Source: JAIOQJ01 sp963718635
GTDB lineage: Bacteria > Planctomycetota > Planctomycetia > Gemmatales > Gemmataceae
Reading direction: 5' to 3'
Length of the DNA: 64,000 nt
Assembly (NCBI GenBank): GCA_963718635.1
Contig: OY970367.1
Span: forward strand, 558,001 to 622,000
Below are positions 37,040 through 45,520 of the stretch, one piece after another. The notes beneath the pieces are model-generated. The model saw only the letters and a program-made list of their open reading frames with translations. It searched no databases and had not been told where the DNA came from. The position numbers and the translations under genes were made by a program. Position 1 is the first letter of the stretch. Each line of letters begins with the position of its first letter.

Positions 37040-37339
37040 AGCGCCGAGGTGGGTGGTGTGGTTCGTCGCGCAAGTCCGCAAGCATGGTGAGGGCGCGAAG
37101 TCCGAGCTTTTGTAAAAGGTATGGGATGGGGCATTCTCGGCAATGCGGGAAGAGCTTTCCGTCAAAAGATAGGGGTTATACTGCGGTTGCGCTTCGATTT
37201 TTGAGCTTTATCGCCCCGATTGTTCTTCAGTTCGAAGCCGCGCTGGACTGAGTGGCGATAATGAAGGTAGCGCCGGAGCCCGAATGGCCGGAAGAAAAAG
37301 ATCGCTGCCCAAAGGACGTTGTTGCGAAAGGAGTTTTCG

Positions 37340-37558
37340 ATGCGCCGAATCTCTCTCCTCTTATTGGTCGTTCTGCTTGCAGGCTGCAAGAGCACGATCG
37401 GGCCTCTCGCCTCGAAGCAGCGCGAGCAAAAGCCTGACCCCCTTTACAACAGCGAACAGCAGCAGCGCTGGGCGCGGGAACGTTATTCGTATACGGAAGA
37501 TGCTCCTCTGCTCACTCCGCGCTCCGCCAGCGAGCCGTATGGTTCGGTCGGCCGTTGA
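37340..37558 (+). CDS. small lipoprotein
   Basis: 72 residues with a lipoprotein signal (RRISLLLLVVLLAGC; lipobox LAGC) and a short hydrophilic mature part ending PYGSVGR. The ATG at 37340 follows an AAAGGAG site at 37327-37333. It is followed 35 nt later by a second lipoprotein gene in the same direction. No recognised function. Confidence 0.65.
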   Translation: MRRISLLLLVVLLAGCKSTIGPLASKQREQKPDPLYNSEQQQRWARERYSYTEDAPLLTPRSASEPYGSVGR

Positions 37559-37593
37559 ACTCTCTTCCATTTGATTTGGCAGGGTAGACGGCA

Positions 37594-38004
37594 ATGATTC
37601 GATTTGCAATTCCGGTCGCATGCGCCATTCTTGCCGTTTCCTGTTGCGGGGAAGGCGAGCGTATTGGCGTAGCGCCACTGCCTCAGGACGGAACGGCTCT
37701 GCCTTATTCTCAGGTCGTCGCACGTCTTTCCGCGCAGACAAAAACCGCGAAGGAAGAGCATTTCATGAATCGGTGGGACGGCATAGTCGATGCCTCGGTT
37801 GCACTGGAACAGTCCGCCAACTATCTCCTGCGGTCACCCGATCTTCCGCCTACACATAAAGCCGCCATCGAGAAAACAAGCGGCGAGATCAAATCGGATA
37901 TCCTCAAACTACGTGAAGCGGCTCGAAAAAAAGACCAGTCGGAATCGCTGGAGCTCATCCGCCGCCTGCACAATGAGGTGCGCGGACTTCAAGATTACAA
38001 GTAA
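37594..38004 (+). CDS. small secreted/lipid-anchored helical protein
   Basis: 136 residues. A hydrophobic signal (MIRFAIPVACAILAVSCCGE) ends in two Cys that could be lipidated. The mature part is helical and charged (LSAQTKTAKEEHFMNRW, KTSGEIKSDILKLREAARKK, LIRRLHNEVRGL), resembling coiled-coil domains. Same strand as the preceding lipoprotein. Function unknown. Confidence 0.65.
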   Translation: MIRFAIPVACAILAVSCCGEGERIGVAPLPQDGTALPYSQVVARLSAQTKTAKEEHFMNRWDGIVDASVALEQSANYLLRSPDLPPTHKAAIEKTSGEIKSDILKLREAARKKDQSESLELIRRLHNEVRGLQDYK

Positions 38005-38015
38005 GCAGTTTCTCG

Positions 38016-38130
38016 GGGTGCGCCGACTCTTTCTGGCAATTCTGGCGAGCGGCGCGGCGTAAGCCCGCCGTGGGTTCGGAACCACGGCGGGCTTACGCCG
38101 CGCCGCTCGCCAGAATCCGTTGGCGCACCC
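38016..38130. repeat. very long near-perfect hairpin (35-bp stem)
   Basis: Arms 38039-38073 and 38082-38116 are perfect reverse complements of 35 nt separated by only 8 nt, and an outer pair GGGTGCGCC / GGCGCACCC (38016-38024, 38122-38130) brackets them. It lies right after the 136-residue gene and before the next lipoprotein gene. Confidence 0.85.
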
Positions 38131-38274
38131 GATTCTCGAGGCGGCCTCATTTTTTTGACCAGGCCCGCAATTCCGCTCAAGTCACTCCGCTCGGCTTGTC
38201 GATTGTTACGAATAACCGGTTTGAATGGGTCAATCCTATTCCCGGCTTCGTGCATTCAGGCTGGAGTGACGCAG

Positions 38275-38511
38275 ATGAAGCGTAAACTGTATTTCTCGAC
38301 TTTGGCGCTTCTGGCCTGTTTTCCGGCCATCGGCTGTGTGCCGTTGAATGCCTACGACAGCGACCCGAACACGCGAACCCGGCAACTGCTGAACCAGTCC
38401 GAAGACCTTCGCCAGATCCGCGAAGAAAAGGCACGTTTCTGGTTCACCAATGCTCCGTCGAATTTGACTTACGACCGCTTGAGCGGTTCCGTTGGGCCTG
38501 GCGGGCTGTGA
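38275..38511 (+). CDS. small lipoprotein
   Basis: 78 residues. The signal KLYFSTLALLACFPAIGC ends in the lipobox AIGC, with the mature protein starting CVPLNAYDSDPNTRTRQLLN. The Gly-rich tail (GSVGPGGL) is short. The ATG at 38275 is preceded by CTGGAG 10 nt away; the longer reading from 38155 adds residues that run across the hairpin and is rejected. Third in a row of small secreted proteins; a terminator follows. Confidence 0.65.
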   Translation: MKRKLYFSTLALLACFPAIGCVPLNAYDSDPNTRTRQLLNQSEDLRQIREEKARFWFTNAPSNLTYDRLSGSVGPGGL

Positions 38512-38547
38512 TCTGATCGCTTGGCAAGCTAATTAAATAAAACCAAA

Positions 38548-38586
38548 GCATTAGCGCGGCCGCAAACCGCGCTGATGCTTTTTTTT
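38548..38586 (+). terminator. rho-independent terminator
   Basis: GCATTAGCGCGG and CCGCGCTGATGC form a stem around CCGCAAA, followed by a run of T residues, 37 nt after the lipoprotein stop. Confidence 0.8.
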
Positions 38587-38618
38587 ATCGGTCAATGCAG
38601 GCCAGGTGAGGAAGTTTT

Positions 38619-38705
38619 GTTAGCCGCGACGCGAAGGCTTTGCGCAGCGGAGCGCTTTCGGCCGGCAAGCGCTCCGCCTCGCAAAGCCTTCGTGTTGCGG
38701 CTAAC
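38619..38705. repeat. GTTAGCCGCG palindrome, long-armed copy
   Basis: GTTAGCCGCGACGCGAAGGC at the left pairs with GCCTTCGTGTTGCGGCTAAC at the right; the inner part (GCGGAGCGCTTTCGG...GCAAGCGCTCCGC) forms a second stem. It falls between two terminators. Confidence 0.75.
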
Positions 38706-38722
38706 GACAAACTCCACAAAAT

Positions 38723-38770
38723 AAGAGGCGGTCACGAAGTAAGCAAGCTTACTTCGTGACCGCCTCTTTT
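38723..38770 (-). terminator. perfect 22-bp hairpin terminator of the DUF11 gene
   Basis: AAGAGGCGGTCACGAAGTAA... is mirrored exactly at 38747-38768 with a 2-nt gap, and the minus strand continues TTATTTT. The DUF11 stop is at 38817. Confidence 0.8.
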
Positions 38771-38816
38771 CGGCTCGACGCTCTTCGGGTTTGCCTGATG
38801 CGCAGTCTTTCGCGCT

Positions 38817-40585
38817 TTATTCCGCATAAACCTTTGTCGGCTCGACCTTGATCACCGGTTCGACGAGGCTGGCGGTCGTCAGCGATGCTTTGAAGCGAGC
38901 ATCGCCCTTCTTGACTGCCGTCACAGTGATTCGATAGACAATATCGGCGCGGCGCGAGATGCGCCAGCGACTGAAAGACCACATCGTTGCCCACGACTTC
39001 ATATTTGATCGGCGAATCGACGTTCTTCAATTTCAGTTGTGGCGGAATCGTGCAGACCAATTTCACATCAGTCTCGGCCTTGGATCCCGTGTTCGTCACT
39101 TTGATCTCGTAGGCGGTTTCACCGCCCACTTCGACTGGATCCTCAATATCCACTACTTCCATCAGAATCGCGGAAAGTCCTTCGATAACCGTTTTCAAAT
39201 CGTGTTCCGCCTTGATGCCTCGAGATGCATGGGCCGTGGCTTTATGGGTGAACTCGCCTTGGGCGATCGCCATGAATTCGCATTTGACATCGCGGCTTTG
39301 GCCAGCTGCTAATTCGCCGATGAACCATTTGATCGTCCGGGATGCCTCATCCAACTGGCCTCCGTTGTCTGCCTGGATGAACTTGAAGCCGGCCGGGATG
39401 GTTTCTGTAAGGAAAACATTCGAGGCTGGTGCATCGCCCGGATTAGAAACTTTGAGTGTATAGACGCCTTTGCGATCGAGATAACGCAATTTAGGCCCCA
39501 CAATGGCGAGATCGAGGCTCGGTTGAATGACGTTCAACATAACCGAGTCAGCGGATTTCAGATTTCCTTCGGCCTCGGCGGTTGCCTCACATTTTTGTTG
39601 CCCGACGATTTTGGTGACACACGGCAAGGTGATATTTCGCGTTTCGCCGGTGCCAGCGCGCCGATGTCGTAATTGAGGCGATTGCCTCGGATGGTTTCCA
39701 GTCCTTCGCCTAACGTCGCCGAAATCTTTACGTGTTCGACCGTGTAATCGCCGGGATTGCTTACTGCCATCACGACGTTGGCCGGCTCGCCGATGAGCAC
39801 TTTCTCGGGCGCCTGGAGTTTTACCAATAGCTTCGGTTCGCGCACGCGGATTTTGGTCATGGCCGAGCCGGTGAACGTCACCCACGCCTGGCAAGACATA
39901 TCGCCCCGTGTCGGGGCCTTCATCTTGATCGTCAGCCGGCGCTCTTGCTTGGCAAGCAAGTTGCCTAGCTCCCAAACGAGGATTCGCTCCTCGCCCTCGG
40001 CTTTCGGATCGGTCGAGACGATCGTGATTCCGTTCGGAACGCGAGCCTGCACGATGACTTTTTGGGCCGGAATCGACGATGTGTTGCGTACCGATAGCGT
40101 GTATTCCATTGGAGTACCGACTTTGGCCGCAGTCGGCCCGAGCCATTCCAGCGCGATGGATGAAAGTGTGGCCGACATGGGCATTTCAGATCGAATTCCC
40201 TGTTCGTGTGATTCCACGGGCAGTGTGCCGCCATCCGACTCATCCATCGAAGGTCGAGAGCTTTCGCTCCGGATCGGTCGAGTTTCGGGCAGTTGAATTG
40301 GGTCAGCGACCTGCGCATTGGCTCGCGCGGCGTCTCCCTGGGGTCAATGATCAGAGGAGGAGGCACCGAATTGCCGACTGGGACGATGTTTGATTTCGGC
40401 ACGCCGACATCAGGGACGGTAACCGGAAAAGACTCATTAGCGCCTTGAGGGATCGTCTCAATGATCGGCTTGGATCGTGGGTTGGGCGAATTGTAGCCGG
40501 GTTGTGCCTTGCCGAGCGTGGCCCAGCCTACCAAGGCCGCGAAGCCGAGCAGCAACATCCCGGAGATAACGTATCGTGTCCGCAT
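38817..40585 (-). CDS. DUF11/conserved-repeat cell-surface protein (three frame interruptions)
   Basis: About 590 residues. It starts with a signal/anchor helix (RTRYVISGMLLLGFAALVGWA) after the ATG at 40585, a Pro-rich spacer, and then several ~100-residue DUF11-type beta-sandwich repeats (VGTPMEYTLSVRNTSSIPAQ; LKVSNPGDAPASNVFLTETIP; YEIKVTNTGSKAETDVKLVC). The reading frame changes at ~40318-40328, ~39643-39652 and ~38944-38956. The last is a CGCGCG run missing two bases; the other two lose a single G. Read through, it ends with the conserved DIVYRITVTAVKKGDARF motif and KVYAE. These proteins are secreted or cell-wall associated. Confidence 0.8.
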
Positions 40586-41024
40586 CCTGCGTCCCCCCCG
40601 TCGCCCTGCGATCATCACAATGGCGACCTCTAATAGCCAGTCTCGCCGTCTAATGCCAGTTTCAATTCAAATAAGAAGCGTGCCTTATAACAAGCGCTTC
40701 GGCTGCGTCAAGCTGAAAGAGTGGGTGCCGCAGCAAAGGGCTGCGTTACCGATTCTGGCAAAACGGCAGCTCGCCTAGCCTCCACCCGGCTTCGCGGGGC
40801 CAGGGCAGGGCGGGGGGAGAGTTCGCGAGTACCGCGCCTCGTTCGACGCGAAGCGTCAAACGAGGATAAATTTCGCATTTTCCGTTTTACGCGCCCCTAA
40901 GCTAATGTATCCCCTGCGCCTGCCTAAGAATCCGACAGCTTATGCTGTCCGACTCGCCGGCGCCGATGCGCCCATGCGGCTGCTTCGCAGCCGATTCTCT
41001 CGTAGGACGCAATGCGAAGAGACA

Positions 41025-41082
41025 GTCGCCTCCGGGAAATATTTCCCGAAGGCGAAACCCGAGAAAATCGTGGAAAAACGAA
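41025..41082 (+). repeat. GGAAATATTTCC element, copy 1
   Basis: CGGGAAATATTTCCCG core (41033-41048) followed by GAAACCCGAGAAAATCGTGG and AAAAACG. Confidence 0.75.
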
Positions 41083-41157
41083 CGTGGGGAAATGCGGAAT
41101 GCAGAATTCGGATTGCGGAATGACATCAAGGTCCAGCGCTCGACACTCAATTGTCCG

Positions 41158-41230
41158 TCATTCTGACACGACCGCCTTCGGGAAATATTTCCGGAAGGTG
41201 AAACCCGAGAAAATCGTGGCAAAACGCGCG
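41158..41230 (+). repeat. GGAAATATTTCC element, copy 2
   Basis: CATTCTGACACGACCG leader, CCTTCGGGAAATATTTCC... palindrome with one mismatch pair, then GAAACCCGAGAAAATCGTGG and CAAAACGCGCG. Confidence 0.75.
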
Positions 41231-41302
41231 ATGAGTTTTAAAACTTCCGTAGCACATGCGTCTCGCTTGTGCGTTGTTCAAACGCTCAACGCTCAATCGC
41301 CC

Positions 41303-41378
41303 GTCATTCTGACGGCGCAGCTTCTGGAAATATTTCCAGAAGCTGGAATGCGAGAAAATTGTGGGGAAAACGCGCAGC
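41303..41378 (+). repeat. GGAAATATTTCC element, copy 3
   Basis: CATTCTGACGGCG leader, a perfect 28-bp palindrome (41318-41345: CAGCTTCTGG core), then GAATGCGAGAAAATTGTGGG and AAAACGCGCAG. It matches copy A (10603-10678) almost throughout. Confidence 0.8.
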
Positions 41379-41459
41379 GACTTTGCAGTGAGAGCCGTGA
41401 CCGTAAGGGAATGGGGTCCCGACCACTCCCTAACGATCGCGGCTCTGATTGAAGCGCTC

Positions 41460-41523
41460 AGGAGACCCTTCTGGAAATATTTCCAGAAGGGCCTTTCCAA
41501 TTAATTCGTGGGAAAACGCGCGA
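41460..41523 (+). repeat. GGAAATATTTCC element, copy 4
   Basis: A perfect 26-bp palindrome (41466-41491) of the CCCTTCTGGAAATATT type, then a diverged flank ending CGTGGGAAAACGCGCG. Confidence 0.75.
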
Positions 41524-41635
41524 TGATTTTCCGACTTGACGTAAAACTCAGTCGCCGGACACCCGGCACATGAATTGCACTACAGCGCTGTCAGGACAAT
41601 GCTGAGCACCCTATTCCAAGCAGGAAATTTCACTC

Positions 41636-43522
41636 GTGCCTCAACAAGCCGCCGATACGACCTGGCAACGATCTGTCATACTGTTAAGCCATGTCGTATT
41701 AGCGACGGTAATCATCGGTAGCCTCTATTGGATGCAGATGATCTTCATCCCGGTCGTTCTGGCCATCCTGCTCACGTTCGTACTCAATCCTTTTGTGAAA
41801 CGCCTGCAAAAAAACGGATTGCCGCGCGTGCCCGCGGTCTGCATCGTCATTTTGCTTACTGGAACCTTTCTTGGCGGAATCAGTTGGCTGCTTACCCGAC
41901 AGGTTACGGCTCTGCTGCAAGACCTGCCGAATTACGAAGCGAACATCAAGACGAAGGTCGAGTCAATCAAGAATATGGGATCCGGCACCGGCCGTTTCGA
42001 GAAGATGATTCACGACATCATCAGCCAGTGGAAAGGTGAAGTGCCGTTATCCGAAGATGGTGAGCCAGCGCCTTCCGCAGCAGCTAACAACCAGAAGACA
42101 GTGACGATTGATTCAGGCCCATCATGGTTTGCTAACCTGCCGCAATATTTAAGTACCGCGTTGCAATCGTTGGGCGGGCTCGTTTTCGTTCTAGCGCTCA
42201 GCGTTTTCATGTTGATGAAGCGAGAAGATCTGCGAAGCCGATTTCTACGGCTAGCCGGGCGCGACCGTCTGACTGTCACGACGAAGGCACTCGATGAGGC
42301 TTTTCAACGCATCGGCCGTTACCTCTTCATGCAGTTGATTCTAAATAGTACCTACGGCCTGTTTCTGACAGTTGGCCTAACCATCATCGGCGTGCCTCAC
42401 CCCGTGCTCTGGGGCATCATGATGGCGGTGCTGCGTTATGTGCCTTACGTCGGCGCGTGGTTTGTCGCGGCGCTCATGCTCACTTTAAGTGTGGCCATGG
42501 CCAATGGCTGGCTTCAACCTATTTTGGTGCTGAGTCTGTTTTTGGTGCTCGAACTGTTGGCCAGCAACGTGGCGGAGCCGCATCTTTATGGCAAAAGCAT
42601 CGGTGTATCTGAAGTTGCCCTGCTTGTTGCCGCTGCCTTCTGGGCATTTCTATGGGGCCCGATCGGCTTGGTGTTATCCGGCCCAATGACAGTATGTCTG
42701 GTGGTTCTTGGCAAGTTTGTGCCTCAACTGAAATTCCTCGATGTGCTACTGAGCCATGAACCTGCGCGATCGCCCGACCTCAGTTTCTATCAACGGCTGT
42801 TGGCCCAGGACGAGGAAGAAGCGATGGACGTCGTGTTGGCGGAAGCCAAGCCACCGACTCCCGACCGCGTTTACGATACGGTGCTGGTTCCAACGCTCAT
42901 TCGCGCCAAGCGCGATCGACACAACGACACCATCACGGATGACGACGCCGGCTATGTCGAACATGCCATCCGCGGCGTGATCGGCAAGATGACCGAATCG
43001 CGGAAAGCAGACGGTCTGGCTGAATCGGCCGAGCCGTTGCCGCAAAAGATTCAATTGATTGCCTGGCCCAGCGATGATGAATCAGACGCGCTGGCGCTGC
43101 AGATGTTGCCGCTGTTGCTAAATCTGGCATCCTGGGAAGTGGAGATCATTCCCGCAGACATGCGCAGCGCTGATGCCATCGCCACGATATTCGAGAAAAA
43201 GCCACCGGCAGTCTGCATTGGAGCCTTGCCGCCTTTTGCACTGGCACGCGTGCGTAGCCTTTGCAAACGGCTGCGGAACGAGCTCCCGAATACCAAGATT
43301 CTTGTCGGCTGTTGGGAATTGAAAAACAATATCGAACAGACGCAAAAAGAATTGAAAGATGTCGGGGCCGATGCCGTGCCGTTGACTTTGATGGATTGCC
43401 GCAACACGCTCAACGGCTGGCTACATGAATTCACACCGGAAGTGCCAAAAATTGAGAAGCTGGAGATGGAAGGGACCATCGGCCAGCCTGACAAGCAGAA
43501 TAGTCCGGCTGCGACAAAGTGA
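41636..43522 (+). CDS. AI-2E-family (PerM-like) transporter with C-terminal B12-binding-like domain
   Basis: 628 residues. The N-terminal ~370 residues have the AI-2E/UPF0118 layout: eight hydrophobic segments (SHVVLATVIIGSLYWMQMIF, VPAVCIVILLTG, GLVFVLALSVFMLM, ...SVAMANGWLQPILVLSLFLVLE), a soluble loop, and GPIGLVLSGP. From ~395 a soluble region follows that ends (~465-610) in a Rossmann-like fold with a MLPLLLNLASWEVEIIPADM strand-helix and a TKILVGCWELKNN strand, resembling a cobalamin-binding-domain fold but without the DxHxxG motif. Start GTG; AGGAA ~9 nt upstream. The fusion is unusual; its role may be regulatory. Confidence 0.82.
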   Translation: MPQQAADTTWQRSVILLSHVVLATVIIGSLYWMQMIFIPVVLAILLTFVLNPFVKRLQKNGLPRVPAVCIVILLTGTFLGGISWLLTRQVTALLQDLPNYEANIKTKVESIKNMGSGTGRFEKMIHDIISQWKGEVPLSEDGEPAPSAAANNQKTVTIDSGPSWFANLPQYLSTALQSLGGLVFVLALSVFMLMKREDLRSRFLRLAGRDRLTVTTKALDEAFQRIGRYLFMQLILNSTYGLFLTVGLTIIGVPHPVLWGIMMAVLRYVPYVGAWFVAALMLTLSVAMANGWLQPILVLSLFLVLELLASNVAEPHLYGKSIGVSEVALLVAAAFWAFLWGPIGLVLSGPMTVCLVVLGKFVPQLKFLDVLLSHEPARSPDLSFYQRLLAQDEEEAMDVVLAEAKPPTPDRVYDTVLVPTLIRAKRDRHNDTITDDDAGYVEHAIRGVIGKMTESRKADGLAESAEPLPQKIQLIAWPSDDESDALALQMLPLLLNLASWEVEIIPADMRSADAIATIFEKKPPAVCIGALPPFALARVRSLCKRLRNELPNTKILVGCWELKNNIEQTQKELKDVGADAVPLTLMDCRNTLNGWLHEFTPEVPKIEKLEMEGTIGQPDKQNSPAATK

Positions 43523-43523
43523 A

Positions 43524-43832
43524 TCAGGGGGCGGCTAAGTCGTTCGACACGAGATCGACGGAGCCTTGCACGATTCGATAAAGCCCCTTGCTGATGCGAT
43601 CGACGCTCTCGCCTTCTTCGGTAACGAGCGTCTGCGCTCCATCCGCTTGGCCTGCGAGTATTTCGGTGAACACATCAATTTGATGACGATGCCCAAAACG
43701 ATCGAATGCTAAAAAGGTGGCATCACGCCGTTGAATTCGTTTTGGGCCGATTTTGCCATGTTTGCTCAAGGTGATTCTCGATAAGTTGCCGGCGATCGCG
43801 GAATACGCATAAATCCTATCTCTTTTTAGCAT
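43524..43832 (-). CDS. small conserved protein of unknown function
   Basis: 102 residues with a short stretch RIQRRDATFLAFDRFGHRHQ that looks evolutionarily constrained, and an acidic C-terminal half (DGAQTLVTEEGESVDRI). ATG at 43832. There is no signal peptide or TM. It converges with the transporter, with only one base between the stops. Confidence 0.5.
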   Translation of the reverse strand: MLKRDRIYAYSAIAGNLSRITLSKHGKIGPKRIQRRDATFLAFDRFGHRHQIDVFTEILAGQADGAQTLVTEEGESVDRISKGLYRIVQGSVDLVSNDLAAP

Positions 43833-43940
43833 AACAGAATTAGGATGGATGGGGGCTAAATTCCGCCCGTAAGCGATAAATTGCTGGTTGTAGCCTCGTC
43901 AAATGTGAACGTCGATTTGAGCGATAACGGGAGATTTACG

Positions 43941-44075
43941 ATGCTCGAACTCCAAATTTATTCCGATGGAAAAGTGATCCAAAACAATCCGATTGACAGC
44001 CTCGAGAAGGGGTCGATTGCCGTGCGCGAACAGACAGAGAACTGTGGGCACGGCGAATGCGAGCGACGGCGCTGA
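43941..44075 (+). CDS. very small ORF, possible peptide
   Basis: 44 residues (MLELQIYSDGKVIQNNPIDSL..., ending CGHGECERRR). The codon pattern and GATTTACG upstream do not prove expression. It is listed only because it is the one open frame in this 375-nt gap; it may be spurious. Confidence 0.25.
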   Translation: MLELQIYSDGKVIQNNPIDSLEKGSIAVREQTENCGHGECERRR

Positions 44076-44208
44076 CATGATTGCTACAGACGGCAGACCC
44101 ACTCATGAGTTCGATTTTAATGCGATGGATTTCGTTCCGCTCGACTGACGTTTCGGACAACGCACGCTCTCACCGAATGTTCGAAATCGCTTGTGGAACG
44201 AAACGACT

Positions 44209-45014
44209 ATGCCAGCCAAACGAAAAACCACCAAGGCCTCGACCGCTTCTGCAACCACTGCTGCGGAGCAACCTGCGGCCATTGCACCCAAGAAGATTCT
44301 GGCAATCGACGTCGGCGGCACGAAAGTGAAAATACTTGCGACAGGTCAAACCGAGCCGCGGAAAGCGCCGTCGGGCGCCCGGTTCACGCCGGCTAAAATG
44401 GCCGAGGTTATCAAAGATCTCGCCAAAGACTGGGAGTACGAAGCAGTCTCAATTGGCTTACCGGCTCTCGTCGGAATGCATGGTCCTCGATCGGAGCCGG
44501 GCAACCTTGGCCCCGGCTGGGTCGGCTTCAACTTTGCCGCCTCGTTCGAATGCCCGGTTCGCATCATCAACGATGCGGCCATGCAGGCGCTGGGCAGCTA
44601 TGAAGGCGGCCGAATGCTCTTTCTCGGCTTGGGCACCGGTCTCGGCTCGGCCCTGATCGCGGAAAATGTCATCGTCCCCTTGGAACTAGGCCAGCTCCGC
44701 GCTCGCGATGGGGAAACGCTCGGTGAGATTCTCGGAAGACGCGGGCTTCAACGGCTCAAGAAAGTGCGCTGCGCGAGATTCTCAAAGAGGTGACCGCGAT
44801 GCTGGCCGGCGCCTTCGTCGTCGATTACATCGTCCTGGGCGGCGGCAACGCGAAGCGGGTCAAAGAACTGCCGGCCGGCGCTCGCCTCGGACACAACCTA
44901 ACGGCGTTCCGGGGCGGCTTTCGGCTTTGGAGCGTCGAGGATGTGCCGACCCTCGAAGCTGACGCCAGCCAGCAGCACGTTGCCCGCGCGCTGACCGACT
45001 GGCGCATGATCTGA
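44209..45014 (+). CDS. ROK-family polyphosphate glucokinase-like protein (frame interrupted)
   Basis: About 268 residues. After a Lys/Ala/Thr-rich N-terminal tail (~residues 1-25) the ROK fold begins with the ATP/phosphate motif LAIDVGGTKVKIL. INDAAMQALGSY and MLFLGLGTGLGSALI are typical of polyphosphate glucokinases, as is the LGEILGRRGLQRL segment. Near 44757-44768 the frame changes; one missing G would restore ALREILKEVTAMLAGAFVVDYIVLGGGN and the C-terminus. The ATG at 44209 was chosen because the longer frame start is not conserved. Acts on glucose using polyphosphate or ATP; the donor is not certain. Confidence 0.8.
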
Positions 45015-45041
45015 ATACGAGACTTGCATCTAGCGCAAAGC

Positions 45042-45341
45042 TCAGCGGCTCTTTGACGCGCCCTTCGCCGATGTGTTTTTCGTCTTCTTCGTCGCCGCTT
45101 TGACGGCCGGCGCTACTGTCTTGGACACGGCTTCTTTCACCTTTTTCAACGGCGATGCTGCTGCCTTGCCCCCTGTTTTCTTTTTTGCGGCCGGCTTGGT
45201 CGCCGCCTTTTTTGCCGAGCGCAGGGCGTCTCCCACGGGCTCGATGACGTGCTTCTCCGCAGCCTCGCCGACCGAAGTGGCTGCTTTCTTAATCGCTTCA
45301 GCGATCTTGCCAACGGTCGTCTTCTTCTTGCTGGCCATCAT
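45042..45341 (-). CDS. Lys/Ala-rich histone H1-like protein
   Basis: 99 residues, more than half Lys, Ala, Thr and Ser, in KKA/KPAA-type repeats (SAKKAATKPAAKKKTGGKAA), as in bacterial H1-like/AlgP-type DNA-binding proteins. The N-terminal part (VGKIAEAIKKAATSVGEAAEKH) is more mixed. AAAGGA lies 5 nt before the first and 8 nt before the second ATG, so it starts at 45341 or 45338. It probably binds DNA nonspecifically. Confidence 0.75.
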   Translation of the reverse strand: MMASKKKTTVGKIAEAIKKAATSVGEAAEKHVIEPVGDALRSAKKAATKPAAKKKTGGKAAASPLKKVKEAVSKTVAPAVKAATKKTKNTSAKGASKSR

Positions 45342-45520
45342 CTTTTCCTTTCGAGACGGTCGCTTTCACGGCCATCAATGTAAATGTTCCAATGGAACTA
45401 CTTACTTGAATTGCCGAAGCACGACAACCCTCAAATTGTTTTCGAGACGATTACAAGGTGACAATGAATGCTGGCGAGCCGTGAGCGATGGCGCACGATG
45501 CAGCCTTGATTGCACAGCAC

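Larger units (their letters stand above)
40586..41635. other. 1-kb gene-free region with clustered repeats
   Basis: I see no plausible CDS. Contents: an ACCCTCCCC-type partial repeat (~40776-40821), four GGAAATATTTCC elements at 41025-41523 (annotated separately), a half-copy of the ACAAGCGAGACG palindrome near 41255, and the transporter leader at the end. Confidence 0.6.
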
